In this document: positions 8,618-17,946 of the stretch, one piece after another | Numbering within the stretch: the stretch's first letter is position 1 | Layout of the letters: each line of letters begins with the position of its first letter | Source: Leisingera aquimarina DSM 24565 | GTDB taxonomy: Bacteria; Pseudomonadota; Alphaproteobacteria; Rhodobacterales; Rhodobacteraceae | Direction: 5' to 3' | Length of the DNA stretch: 64,000 bases | NCBI RefSeq assembly: GCF_000473165.1 | Contig: NZ_KI421506.1 | Location: 3,556-67,555, forward strand | The notes under the pieces: generated by a model | What the model saw: only the letters and a program-made list of their open reading frames with translations | Databases searched by the model: none | What the model was told of the DNA's origin: nothing | Program-made: the position numbers and the translations under genes

Positions 8618-10104
8618 CGCGCTGACCTGAGTCCCTTCAGCGCCTCCGCCAGCCGCTTGACCAGCCGCGGAATGATCCGTTCATCCACGCCGGAAAAGCC
8701 AAGCACAAGCGCTGTGCGGCCAATCGGCTCGATGCAGTAAACCGAGATCGGCAGCGAGTCGATGCCCGCCTCCAGCAGTGCCTCATGCGCGGTCTGGTCA
8801 TCCATGCCGCCCTTCAGCCAAGCCACCATATGCATCCCGGCATCTGTGCGCTGCAGTTCCAGGAATTCGCTGCACTCGCGTGCCAAGCTCTCAAACAGCA
8901 CATCCCGCCGGGTCCGGTACAACCGTCGCATCTTGCGGATATGTTCGGTAAAGCGCCCGTCCTCCATGAACCGCGCCATCGCCTCCTCCGCAACGGCGGA
9001 GGAGTTCTGTCCCAGGAGATTGCGCGCGGTGGCAAAGGTTCCAGCGAACTCCGGCGGCACCACCACATAGCCCAGCCGCATCGCCGCAAACATCGACTTG
9101 GAGAACGTGCCCACATAGAACACCCGTTGCGCGCTGTCCAAGGCGCTGAGCGCGGGCAGCGGCCGCCCGCGGTAGCGGAACTCGCTGTCGTAATCATCCT
9201 CGATGATCCAGGTGTTGTTTTCCTGCGCGTAACTCAGCAGCGCCAGCCGCCGCCCCAGGCTCATAGTGGTGCCCAGGGGCTGCTGGTGCGAGGGTGTGGT
9301 AAAGATCAGTGCAGCCCTTTGGTGGCGGCGGATCGCATGATCCAGGTCCAGCCCCTCGCCATCCACCGGCACCGCGGCCACATTGGCGCCCATGATCTGC
9401 ATCACGTCGCGCCCGGCGATATGGCCGGGGTTCTCGTACCAGACCGTATCCCCCTGATTCAGAAGCACAAAGGCAATCAGAACAAAAGCCTGCTGGGCGC
9501 CCGACGTGATGATCACCCGCTCCGAATCCACCTTCATGCCGCGGGCATCGGCCAGATGCCGGGCAATCGCTTTGCGCAGGGCCGCATTGCCGTTCACCTG
9601 CCCGTAGCTCAGACTGCGGCGTGCATCCCGCGCCATCGCCTCGGCCATGTATTTGTTCCACAGCTTGACCGGAAACTGATCCAGCGCCGGCACGCCGGGC
9701 CGGAATGGCGCTGTCTCACCATAACGCGCCACCGATTTGGACGCCGCAATGGTCCGCGCCCGCCCGGAAATTTCGATCACCGACGGTTTGTCCTTGCGCC
9801 GCGGCGTGTGGATCTGCGGAAACGCTTCGGTGTCCAGCCCGTCGGCCACAAAGGTGCCGGCCCCGGTCTGGGCCTGGGCATAGCCCTCGGCGATGATCTG
9901 TTCATAGACGTTCTTCACCGTGATCCGCGAAATCCCCAGCTCCTGCGCCAGCTCGCGGGTCGAGGGCAGCTTTTGCCCCGGCGCCAGCGAGCCGTCCAGG
10001 ATCAGCCGCCGCAAGGAAGCATCCAGCTGCCGGTAGATCGGCACCGAGGAGTCGCGTTCGATTGTGAAACCTTGCAGCAAGGCGCCGCCCGGGGATTTTG
10101 GCAT
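8614..10104 (-). CDS. MocR/PdxR-type regulator (GntR domain fused to aminotransferase fold)
   Basis: A 496-residue protein with an N-terminal GntR winged helix (about 15-90, KLPSTRELAQELGISRITVK) joined to a class I aminotransferase-like domain. The pyridoxal phosphate lysine is kept as Lys336 in GTFSKSMF, and IIEDDYDSEFRY is typical of the family. Such proteins are transcription factors sensing pyridoxal phosphate or amino compounds. It is divergent from the UroD-like gene at 10228, its likely target; the effector is unknown. Confidence 0.9.
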   Translation of the reverse strand: MPKSPGGALLQGFTIERDSSVPIYRQLDASLRRLILDGSLAPGQKLPSTRELAQELGISRITVKNVYEQIIAEGYAQAQTGAGTFVADGLDTEAFPQIHTPRRKDKPSVIEISGRARTIAASKSVARYGETAPFRPGVPALDQFPVKLWNKYMAEAMARDARRSLSYGQVNGNAALRKAIARHLADARGMKVDSERVIITSGAQQAFVLIAFVLLNQGDTVWYENPGHIAGRDVMQIMGANVAAVPVDGEGLDLDHAIRRHQRAALIFTTPSHQQPLGTTMSLGRRLALLSYAQENNTWIIEDDYDSEFRYRGRPLPALSALDSAQRVFYVGTFSKSMFAAMRLGYVVVPPEFAGTFATARNLLGQNSSAVAEEAMARFMEDGRFTEHIRKMRRLYRTRRDVLFESLARECSEFLELQRTDAGMHMVAWLKGGMDDQTAHEALLEAGIDSLPISVYCIEPIGRTALVLGFSGVDERIIPRLVKRLAEALKGLRSAR

Positions 10105-10119
10105 TGGTCAAAATGGGCC

Positions 10120-10148
10120 TATAGTTGGATCTATAACGGGTATAGTTG
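10120..10148. promoter_or_regulatory. Candidate MocR operator: repeated TATAGTTG with an inverted copy
   Basis: TATAGTTG occurs at 10120-10127 and again at 10141-10148, 21 bases (two helical turns) apart. An inverted version (CTATAAC, 10131-10137) sits between them. Direct repeats plus an inverted copy match the operator style reported for MocR/GabR-type regulators. The block lies in the divergent gap between the MocR gene and the UroD-like gene. Confidence 0.5.
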
Positions 10149-10227
10149 ATGTGCCCAATTCTGGATAGCCTCCTTCCCGGCAGGTACGGTCTGCGCGCCC
10201 CGGGTTCACAAGGTTTGAGGCCGATCC

Positions 10228-11562
10228 ATGACCAGAATCGAAGATTACGCATTCCCCAAGGGACTGGACCTGCTGCGGGCCTGGCAGGCAGGCGGCGCGG
10301 AGGCCAAGGCGGAAATGAAACGGGTTTTTGACACCGCCATCGCCGGCGGTTTCGATGCCAACTTCGGGCAGAAAGCCGACCCCAACCGCGTCAACAGCGT
10401 GGCCTCGGTCCATATGCTGGCGCTGGCGGTGCTGAACGACCTCTACGGCATCGAAACCCGCGAATATTACCACGAAGACCCCTACCGTTATGTCCGCGCC
10501 AACCTTGCGGTCAGCCGCCTGCTGGGGGTGAACAAATTCTATATCACCTGGGCGCTTTATGCCTGGTCCTGCGAGCCGCTGGGCCAGACCATGATGTACC
10601 CGGACAAATACCCGCCGGGCGCCGATCCCGATAACATCCTGATCAACAAGGAAAACTGGCGCGGCCTCCAGACCCCGGACTTTACCACCGGCGTGCCGTT
10701 GACAATCACCAATATCCTGCGGGTGCATGAAGAGCTGACCGGCCTGCCGCCGCTGCTGCAGATCACTGCGCCTTACAGTCTGGCTGCCGACATCTATGGG
10801 CAGGAACCGCTGCTGGGCGACGTGGTGAATGATCCGGATGAGGTGAATGCGCTGCTGGATCACCTGGGCGACACGGTTTTGGGTCCCTGGATGGACCACC
10901 ATATCGCCACTTTCCCGAACGGCTGGGTCGAGCTGTCAGACGCCTCCGGCTCGCCCTTCTTCATCGGGCCGGAAAACTGCAAGAACATGTCGATCCGTTC
11001 GATCCGCCACATGCTGCGCGACAAGCCTTATGCGAACCGGGTGTTTGACAACAACTATCGCGGCGACCACGTGACCCTGGCCAAGAAGAAAGACCGCAGA
11101 TCGCGCCGCCGCGGCGGCACATCAGCCGACGCCGCAGCAGCCCCCGAACTGGCGCCGTCGGAAAACCCGGCGCTGCTGGCACTGACCGACGCCAAGGTCA
11201 GCGCGAACCCTGTCTTCATCATGCGGCTGGCCGCGGATCTGGTGGATATCTCGTTCTACGAACAGCAGGCGATCGAGCGCAACATGCCGCTGACCTCGGG
11301 CATCGGTTCTCCCGAGATCGACCGCAACAGCATCGAGGATCTGGACGCCACCAAGGCCGAAACCCGCGAGATGGCGCGCTCGCACGTGGCGGCAATCCGC
11401 AATGTCTGCGCCCATGTGGACCTGCCCGAGGACAACCACGTCAGCCAGGCCTGGCCAAGCCACATCTATTTCGAGGACGTCAACCTGCACACGCAGTTCG
11501 ACCTGGTCGAGATCATCCTGGAAGAGGTTTATTGCGTCGGCCCGATTCAGCGCAAGGTTTGA
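10228..11562 (+). CDS. Uroporphyrinogen-decarboxylase-like protein of unknown substrate
   Basis: A 444-residue protein that I place in the UroD/MtaA-like superfamily on the PPLLQITAPYSLAADI and WVELSDASGSPFFIGPENC segments and overall length; this fold is used by heme-synthesis decarboxylases and by methyltransferases. It is probably not the housekeeping HemE, which is shorter and lacks the insertion seen here: a very basic then Ala/Pro-rich stretch at about residues 289-320 (KKKDRRSRRRGG then SADAAAAPELAPS). The zinc-binding His-x-Cys pattern of methylcobamide transferases is not evident. It stands alone under a divergent MocR regulator. Substrate and reaction are unknown. Confidence 0.6.
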   Translation: MTRIEDYAFPKGLDLLRAWQAGGAEAKAEMKRVFDTAIAGGFDANFGQKADPNRVNSVASVHMLALAVLNDLYGIETREYYHEDPYRYVRANLAVSRLLGVNKFYITWALYAWSCEPLGQTMMYPDKYPPGADPDNILINKENWRGLQTPDFTTGVPLTITNILRVHEELTGLPPLLQITAPYSLAADIYGQEPLLGDVVNDPDEVNALLDHLGDTVLGPWMDHHIATFPNGWVELSDASGSPFFIGPENCKNMSIRSIRHMLRDKPYANRVFDNNYRGDHVTLAKKKDRRSRRRGGTSADAAAAPELAPSENPALLALTDAKVSANPVFIMRLAADLVDISFYEQQAIERNMPLTSGIGSPEIDRNSIEDLDATKAETREMARSHVAAIRNVCAHVDLPEDNHVSQAWPSHIYFEDVNLHTQFDLVEIILEEVYCVGPIQRKV

Positions 11563-11591
11563 GAGGATCACGCCCTGCCGGGGCTCCTCAG

Positions 11592-11662
11592 CCGGAGTTC
11601 TGCGAGAATTCCGGCCAGGAAAAATCGATTTTTCCTGGCCGTTTTCCGCCGCCGGAGAACGG
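11592..11662. repeat. Triple-hairpin intergenic element, copy A
   Basis: Three consecutive hairpins lie between the convergent UroD-like and guaD genes. Hairpin 1 (11592-11614) has 10-base arms around GCG with one G-T pair. Hairpin 2 (11613-11640) is a perfect 28-base palindrome centred on ATCGAT. Hairpin 3 (11639-11662) has 9-base arms with one wobble. The same three-part layout occurs at 51576-51645. It may act as a bidirectional terminator or a mobile/REP-like repeat. Confidence 0.75.
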
Positions 11663-11723
11663 CAACGGCCTCCATCGGAGCTCAGAGGCGCCAGCGTTGC
11701 GGCGGATCTTTTCCGTTGCGTTT

Positions 11724-13028
11724 TTATGCCGCCGGTTTCATCGGCTGGCCGGCCGCATAGGTCTGGGCGATGGAGCGGTCATCCCCCAAAGTCTGCAGGA
11801 TGAACAATTCCTCCGACAGGGTCTCGGCCCGCTGCATCCGCAGATCCATCGCCGGAGTGGCGCGGGAGTCCAGCACCACGATATCGGCTTCGGTCCCGGC
11901 CTCCAACGTGCCGATCTTGTCCTCCAGCCCTAGCGCCACGGCGTTGCCGCGGGTGATCCAGTGGAAGGCGCGCAACGGGTGCAGCTTTTGGTTCTGCAAT
12001 TGCAGGACCTTGTAGCCCTCGTTCAGGGTCTGCAGCATCGAATAGCTGGTGCCGGCGCCGATGTCGGTGGCAATGGCATTGGTGATGCCGCGGCCGCGCA
12101 GGCCAGCGTCGTCAAACAGCCCGCTGCCCAGGAACAGGTTGGAGGTCGGGCAGAACACCGGCTTGGCCTGGGTCTCTGCCAGCGCATCAATCTCGCGCGG
12201 CTTCAGGTGGATCGAATGGCCGAGCAGCATTTTTTCGGTCAGCAGCCCGTAGGACTGATAGACATCCAGATAGTCGCGCGCCTGCGGATAGAGCTCGGCG
12301 GTAAAGGCGATTTCGTCGTGGTTTTCAGACAGGTGGGTTTGGACGTAGCAGTCCGGATGCTCCAGCACCAGTGCACCGGCCATTTCCATCTGTTCCGGGG
12401 TCGAGGTGATGGCAAAGCGCGGGGTGACCGCATACATGCCGCGGCCCTTGCCGTGGTATTTTTCGATCAGCGCCTTGGTATCGTCATAGCCGCTGACAGG
12501 CGTGTCCAACAGGCCCGCCGGCGCGTTGCGGTCCATCAGGACCTTACCGCCGATCATCCGCATGTTGCGGCGCGCAGCCTCGTCGAAATAGGCCTCGGCC
12601 GAGGTTTTGTGGACCGAGCAATAGGCCACCGCGGTGGTGGTGCCATGCGAAGTCAGCAGGTCGAAGAAGTGGCCCGCCATCTTAGTGCTGTGGCCAGCAT
12701 CGGCAAAACGGGTTTCCTCGGGGAAAGTGTAGTTGTTCAGCCACTCCAAGAGCTGCGAACCCCAGGAGGCGATCACCTGCACCTGCGGGAAATGCAGATG
12801 GGTGTCGATGAAGCCGGCCATCAGGATGTTCGGACGGTGGTCGATCACCTCGGCCCCGGCGGCCAGCTCGGCGAGACCGCCATAGCTGCCCTTGGCCAGG
12901 ATCTTGCCGTCCGCCACCAGCAGCGCACCGTCCTCGATGAACTCATAGGCGCTGGTGTCCTCGGGGCCTTGCGGCTCGGCGGTGAAGGAAAGCACCCGTC
13001 CGCGCAGCAGCGTCTGTTTCGATGTCAT
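11724..13028 (-). CDS. guaD: Guanine deaminase
   Basis: GuaD hydrolyses guanine to xanthine and ammonia, feeding the xanthine dehydrogenase encoded upstream. The 434-residue amidohydrolase shows the zinc ligands of GFIDTHLHFPQ, the HLSENHDEI motif, LLGHSIHL and the late aspartate in ATDIGAGTS. The ATG at 13028 (protein MTSKQTLLRG) is chosen because family length fits and AAGGA lies upstream; the longer frame start is unsupported. It is the last gene of the leftward operon xdhA-xdhB-xdhC-permease-guaD. Confidence 0.93.
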   Translation of the reverse strand: MTSKQTLLRGRVLSFTAEPQGPEDTSAYEFIEDGALLVADGKILAKGSYGGLAELAAGAEVIDHRPNILMAGFIDTHLHFPQVQVIASWGSQLLEWLNNYTFPEETRFADAGHSTKMAGHFFDLLTSHGTTTAVAYCSVHKTSAEAYFDEAARRNMRMIGGKVLMDRNAPAGLLDTPVSGYDDTKALIEKYHGKGRGMYAVTPRFAITSTPEQMEMAGALVLEHPDCYVQTHLSENHDEIAFTAELYPQARDYLDVYQSYGLLTEKMLLGHSIHLKPREIDALAETQAKPVFCPTSNLFLGSGLFDDAGLRGRGITNAIATDIGAGTSYSMLQTLNEGYKVLQLQNQKLHPLRAFHWITRGNAVALGLEDKIGTLEAGTEADIVVLDSRATPAMDLRMQRAETLSEELFILQTLGDDRSIAQTYAAGQPMKPAA

Positions 13029-13091
13029 GTCTTTGATGTCCTTGGTTCGCAGGCAGGGCGCGCGAGGCCCCCTGCCTCTTGTCATTTGGGA

Positions 13092-14687
13092 TTATTCGCC
13101 TGCCGGCAGATGCGGCACATGGGGCTTGGCAGGATCGTCTTCGGTTTCCTCATGCTCATCCGCCTTGTGGAAGATCGGGTAGATGAACAGGAAACCGGCC
13201 GCGATCAGGTAACCCATTGCGACACCGGTGAACTCCGGCCAATGCAGGCTGGCAGAATGGATCACGCCGACCAGCGACATTGCCGCCGCCGCCAGGGCAA
13301 AACCGCCCGCGTTGCGGAAGTCGCCGTCGATCACGCTGGCCACGATGGCGCCCCAGATCAGGCCGGTCAGGATCGCACCCTGGCTGAGGGCCAGATGACC
13401 TTCGTAATGCGCGCCCTGCTGCAGCAGCGCTGCGGTCAGCTCCGCATCGCCCAGCTGCGCCATGCCGGTCGCACCCAATGCGCCCAAAGCTCCGGCCAAT
13501 GCGCCCCATTTCACCACCAGGAAGGCAGAGACATGCGGCATCATCGCGATGGTGACAGCGGCGATATGGTCGGTCTTCACCGAATGCGCAGTGTTGGTCA
13601 CCAGGCTGAGCGCCACAAACACCAGAACCGGCGCGGCAGCCGCCACGGGGATCAGGTTGTTGAGGAACGCGAGAAGGCCAAAGAAGGCGGCAAAGGGGAT
13701 CACCAGGCCAACGCCGATGATATAGCCCGAGCGCGCGCCCATGCGTTTATAGGCCGGATGGCCGATATAGGCGGTGGTCGGGAACGGCGAGCCGAACACG
13801 GCGCCGATCATGGTGCCGACGCCGTCGGTCACCTGGCACAGGCCGACCGGGTAATGGTCACCCGCGGCTTCGGCGCTTTCGACGTTGTTCATGGTCTCGA
13901 TGAAGTTGTAGATCTGCACCGGCACCAGCACCAGGAACAGCTCCGGGTTGGCAAACAGATGCTGGATACCGGCAATCAGGTCACCGAAATAGGGGACCGG
14001 CAGGTAAACGCCCACACCCTCGAACGAGACCGAAGCCTTGCCCATGCCAAGCGCCACAACGGTGCCCACAATCAGCGCCAGCAGACCGGCGGGGATGTTG
14101 AACGGCAACCGGTGACGGCCCACCAGGCCCCACAGGATGATGATCATCGAGGCAAAACCGATGAACGGATCCTCGAATATCGTCGCCAGCGGCACGGTGC
14201 CGATGAACACCAGCGCAATGCCGCACAGCGTGCCCAGCATACCGGCACGCGGTGTCACCCGCTTCAGCCAGGGGCCGACGATGGCACCAAGGCCAGCGAC
14301 GATACCGCCCATGAAGCCCGCGCCAATGCCCACCTGCCAGGCCAGCATCGCGTCATTGGTCGACCAGTAGATCGGCCCGATCACCCCGAACAGGTAAACA
14401 AACATCACCGGGGTCGAGATGCCATAAGGCAGCGCGGTCACGTCGCGCCCTTCTTTCTCGGCGGTATGTTTGGCCAGCCAGGTGTAAACCGCGACACCTG
14501 CCAGGATCGCCACTGCGGCGCCGGGCACGATGCGGCCGAACACGATGTCCGCCGGCATGTTGAAGACAAACTGACAGATGCCGGATAGCACGATCAGGTT
14601 GATCAGGTTGTCCGTGAATAGCGCCCAGAATGCACTGAAGTCATTCCGCGCGAACAGTTTGTACGTATAGCTCCGCCCTGTGGTCAT
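13092..14687 (-). CDS. NCS2/AzgA-like purine permease
   Basis: A 531-residue, strongly hydrophobic protein with about 12 to 14 membrane segments. It has NCS2/AzgA-like sequence such as LPYGISTPVMFVYLFG and GSPFPTTAYIGHPAYKRMG, placing it among xanthine/uracil/purine permeases. It lies between xdhC and guaD in the same operon, so guanine, hypoxanthine or xanthine are likely substrates. It belongs to a different subgroup from the second NCS2 permease at 25506. The charged C-terminal tail is cytoplasmic. Substrate specificity is inferred. Confidence 0.88.
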   Translation of the reverse strand: MTTGRSYTYKLFARNDFSAFWALFTDNLINLIVLSGICQFVFNMPADIVFGRIVPGAAVAILAGVAVYTWLAKHTAEKEGRDVTALPYGISTPVMFVYLFGVIGPIYWSTNDAMLAWQVGIGAGFMGGIVAGLGAIVGPWLKRVTPRAGMLGTLCGIALVFIGTVPLATIFEDPFIGFASMIIILWGLVGRHRLPFNIPAGLLALIVGTVVALGMGKASVSFEGVGVYLPVPYFGDLIAGIQHLFANPELFLVLVPVQIYNFIETMNNVESAEAAGDHYPVGLCQVTDGVGTMIGAVFGSPFPTTAYIGHPAYKRMGARSGYIIGVGLVIPFAAFFGLLAFLNNLIPVAAAAPVLVFVALSLVTNTAHSVKTDHIAAVTIAMMPHVSAFLVVKWGALAGALGALGATGMAQLGDAELTAALLQQGAHYEGHLALSQGAILTGLIWGAIVASVIDGDFRNAGGFALAAAAMSLVGVIHSASLHWPEFTGVAMGYLIAAGFLFIYPIFHKADEHEETEDDPAKPHVPHLPAGE

Positions 14688-14718
14688 GGCGGCCTCCTCC
14701 TATCAGAGGACGCAGTCC

Positions 14719-15612
14719 TTAACGGCTGAATACCCCAGCCGTTTCTCCCTCTGCGTCCGGTTGCTTGCCCGTATCAGGCAGGTCAATGCTCCGTGCTGGA
14801 GCGGACGCGGCAGTTTCAGAGGTCAAATCAGCGATCACTTCCGCAGCCACGAAGGCCGCGATGACACTGGGCCGCTTGTCGCGGCTGCCGCCTGCCCCGA
14901 TGGGGCAGATGAGACGGTCGGTTCGCTGACCGTCGCAATGGTCCCGGCACCAGCGGCGGAATTTCTCCCGCTTGGTGGCCGATCCGATCAGGCCCACGTA
15001 TCCTGCATCGCCGCGCTGCAGGGCAGCGGAGGCAAGCAGGAAGTCGAGCGCATGATCATGGGTGAGAACGATAAACGCGCTGCCCGCCGGGGCGATGGCA
15101 ATGTCGATCTCGGGAATGGCACTTTGGCGGATTTCCACATCCGCATGGCATAAGGCTAATTCTTCGGCGCGCTGGTCAATCAGGATGCAGCGCACCGGCA
15201 GGTGCTGGAACAGATCCGCCAGAGCCCGGCCGACATGGCCTGCACCCAGGACATAGATATGCGGCAGCGCCTGTTCCTCCGTCTGTTCTTTGGCAATCGC
15301 ATCCTCACGGTCGGCCTGACGCATCTGCGCCAGCGACATCTCCACCCGTCCGCCGCAGCACTGGCCGATCTCTGGCCCCAGCGGCACGTCCAGCGTGTCG
15401 CTGATGACATGGCTCTTCAGCATCCGCCGGGCGTGGTCGATGGCAATGTATTCCAGCTGGCCGCCGCCAATGGTTCCCCATGAGGATTCCGTCGCCACAA
15501 ACATGCAGGCGCCGGCCTCGCGCGGCGAGGATCCCCGCACGCGGGTCAGCGCGACCTGCACCACATGTTTGTGGCTGGCCAGAAAGGTCTGGAGAGAGGG
15601 GCGGCGGGCCAT
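14719..15612 (-). CDS. xdhC: Xanthine dehydrogenase accessory protein (molybdenum cofactor insertion)
   Basis: XdhC binds molybdenum cofactor, promotes its sulfuration and passes it to the XdhB subunit. The 297-residue protein has the N-terminal XdhC domain (about 1-100, with RGSSPREAGACMFV and GTIGGGQLE) and a C-terminal Rossmann region (YVLGAGHVGRALADLF). It follows xdhB by three bases, so it is coupled. The C-terminus ends in a low-complexity tail with no recognisable function. Confidence 0.93.
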   Translation of the reverse strand: MARRPSLQTFLASHKHVVQVALTRVRGSSPREAGACMFVATESSWGTIGGGQLEYIAIDHARRMLKSHVISDTLDVPLGPEIGQCCGGRVEMSLAQMRQADREDAIAKEQTEEQALPHIYVLGAGHVGRALADLFQHLPVRCILIDQRAEELALCHADVEIRQSAIPEIDIAIAPAGSAFIVLTHDHALDFLLASAALQRGDAGYVGLIGSATKREKFRRWCRDHCDGQRTDRLICPIGAGGSRDKRPSVIAAFVAAEVIADLTSETAASAPARSIDLPDTGKQPDAEGETAGVFSR

Positions 15613-15615
15613 GGT

Positions 15616-17934
15616 TCAGCCCTGCCCTTTGAGGGTTTCGATGGACATCAGCACGCGCTCCGGCGTGGCCGGGGCATCCAGGCGCGGGCAGACCTTGTAG
15701 TCCGCGGTGCTGGCAACGGCCATCGACAGCGCCTCGAACACCGAGATGCCCAGCATGAAGGGCGGCTCGCCCACGGCCTTGGACCGTTTGATGGTGCGTT
15801 TCTTGTTCACCGACCATTGGGCCAGCTGGGTGTTGAAGATGCGCGGCCGGTCAGAGGCAAGCGGGATCTTGTAGGTCGAGGGCGCATGGGTGCGCAACCG
15901 GCCCTCGCCGTCCCACCACAGTTCCTCGGTGGTCAGCCAGCCCATGCCTTGAATGAACGCGCCCTCCACCTGGCCCTTGTCCAGGACCGGGTTCAGCGAG
16001 CGGCCCACGTCGTGCAGGATATCGGTGCGCTCCACCCGGTATTCGCCGGTCAGCGTGTCGACGGACACTTCCGAGCAGGACGCGCCATAGGCGTAGTAGA
16101 AGAACGGTTGCCCCTTGCCCGCCGCGCGGTCCCAGTGGATTTCCGGGGTTTTGTAGAAACCCGCCGCCGACAGGTGAACCCGGGCCATATAGGCCGCTTT
16201 CACCAGCGCGTCGAAGGGGATCTCTTCGCTGCCAACTCGCACGCGGTTGGGCAGGAATTCGACTTCCGCTTCGGACACTTCATACTTCTCCGCCGCAAAC
16301 TTGGTCAGCCGGGCAATGATCTGCTCCGCCGCATCAAGTGCTGCCATACCGTTGAGGTCCGAGCCCGAAGAGGCCGCGGTGGCGGAGGTGTTCGGCACCT
16401 TCTCGGTGGTGGTCTTGGTGATCTTGATGCGCTCAAAATCCACCTGGAAGGCATCGGCCACAACCTGCGCCACTTTGGTGTTCAGGCCCTGCCCCATCTC
16501 GGTACCGCCGTGGTTCAGGTGGATCGAGCCGTCGTTGTAGACATGGATCAGCGAGCCCGCCTGATTGTACCAGGTTGCGGTGAAGGAGATACCGAATTTC
16601 ACAGGGGTCAGGGCAATGCCCTTTTTGATGATCTTCGACTCATTGTTGAAGGCGATGATCTCTTTCCGGCGCTTGCGGTACTCGGCGTTTTCTTCCAGCT
16701 CCCCGATCAGCCGGTCGAGGATATTGTCCTCCACCTTCTGATGGTAAGGCGTCAGGTCGCGGCCTTCCTCGCCATAGAAGTTGACCTTACGGACATCCAG
16801 CGGGTCCTTGCCCAGGGCATAGGCGATCTCTTCGATCATCCGCTCTGCGGCAATCACACCCTGCGGGCCGCCAAAGCCGCGGAACGCGGTGTTAGACACG
16901 GTGTTGGTCTTCATGGGCCGGCTTTTCAGCAGCACGTTCGGGTAGAAATAGGCGTTATCTGCATGGAACAGCGCCCGGTCGGTGACTGGCCCGGACAGGT
17001 CCGAGGAATAGCCGCAGCGCGCGGCAAAGCCGCCCTCAACCGCCTGAATACGGCCCGTATCGTCAAAGGCTACGTCATAGTCGATCACGAAATCATGGCG
17101 CTTGCCGGTGGCGGTCATGTCCTGATCGCGGTCGGGGCGGATCTTGACGGCGCGGTTGTGTTTCTTGGCGGCAATCGCAGCCACCGCGCAGAACAGGTTC
17201 ATCTGGCTTTCCTTGCCGCCGAACCCGCCGCCCATCCGGCGCACGTTGACGGTCACCGCGTTGTTCGCCACGCCCAGAACATGCGCCACCATATGCTGCG
17301 CTTCGCTGGGGTGCTGGGTGGAGCAATGCACGGTCACATCTTCATCTTCGCCGGGGACGGCAAAGGCGATGTGGCCTTCCAGATACATGTGATCCTGACC
17401 GCCAACCGTCATCTGCGCCTGAATGCGGTGCGCCGCGCCCTTGCGGCCTACCTCCACATCGCCGCGCTCCAGCTTCAGCGGGTCGGTGATCATCGGATAG
17501 CCCGCTTCTTGCGCCTGGACCGGGTCCAGCGCATGCGGCAGCACCTCGTAATCCACCTGCGCCAGCTCCGCGGCCCGGCGGGCGGCGTCGCGGGTCTCGG
17601 CGATTACCGCAAACATCGGCTGGCCGTGGAATTCGACTTTCTCGGTCGGGAACACCGGCTCATCATGCTTGCCGGTGGGGCTGATGTCGTTGACGCCGGG
17701 CACGTCCTCGGCGGTCAGCACATCCACCACGCCGGGGGCGTTGCGGACGGCCGACAGGTCGATGCCCTTGATATTGGCATGCGCTACGGTGGACACACCC
17801 AGATAGGCGTGCAGCGTGCCATAGGGTTCGGCGATATCGTCGGTGTATTCGGCGCGGCCGGTGACATGCTTGACGGCACTGTCGTGCTGGCGGTCATGAT
17901 GCACGGCGCCGCTGATGGTCTGATGGTCTTTCAT
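15616..17934 (-). CDS. xdhB: Xanthine dehydrogenase, molybdopterin-binding subunit
   Basis: XdhB carries the molybdenum active site that hydroxylates hypoxanthine and xanthine to urate. The 772 residues match the large subunit of the two-subunit Rhodobacter capsulatus type enzyme. Moco-binding motifs GGGFGGKESQ, FRGFGGPQGV and GTEMGQGLNTK are intact, and KAVGEPPFMLG contains the catalytic glutamate. It starts 12 bases after xdhA and is followed directly by xdhC. Confidence 0.95.
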   Translation of the reverse strand: MKDHQTISGAVHHDRQHDSAVKHVTGRAEYTDDIAEPYGTLHAYLGVSTVAHANIKGIDLSAVRNAPGVVDVLTAEDVPGVNDISPTGKHDEPVFPTEKVEFHGQPMFAVIAETRDAARRAAELAQVDYEVLPHALDPVQAQEAGYPMITDPLKLERGDVEVGRKGAAHRIQAQMTVGGQDHMYLEGHIAFAVPGEDEDVTVHCSTQHPSEAQHMVAHVLGVANNAVTVNVRRMGGGFGGKESQMNLFCAVAAIAAKKHNRAVKIRPDRDQDMTATGKRHDFVIDYDVAFDDTGRIQAVEGGFAARCGYSSDLSGPVTDRALFHADNAYFYPNVLLKSRPMKTNTVSNTAFRGFGGPQGVIAAERMIEEIAYALGKDPLDVRKVNFYGEEGRDLTPYHQKVEDNILDRLIGELEENAEYRKRRKEIIAFNNESKIIKKGIALTPVKFGISFTATWYNQAGSLIHVYNDGSIHLNHGGTEMGQGLNTKVAQVVADAFQVDFERIKITKTTTEKVPNTSATAASSGSDLNGMAALDAAEQIIARLTKFAAEKYEVSEAEVEFLPNRVRVGSEEIPFDALVKAAYMARVHLSAAGFYKTPEIHWDRAAGKGQPFFYYAYGASCSEVSVDTLTGEYRVERTDILHDVGRSLNPVLDKGQVEGAFIQGMGWLTTEELWWDGEGRLRTHAPSTYKIPLASDRPRIFNTQLAQWSVNKKRTIKRSKAVGEPPFMLGISVFEALSMAVASTADYKVCPRLDAPATPERVLMSIETLKGQG

Positions 17935-17946
17935 CTCAAATCCTCC

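Noticed and set aside
10228-11562. Annotation of the UroD-like gene as hemE
   Set aside because: Length, the basic insertion and the divergent MocR regulator do not fit the housekeeping heme enzyme.
11961-14588. Very long open frame antisense to guaD and the purine permease
   Set aside because: Its composition (Gly, Arg, His, Gln rich, no domains) is that of a GC-rich shadow frame, and both genes on the other strand are solid.
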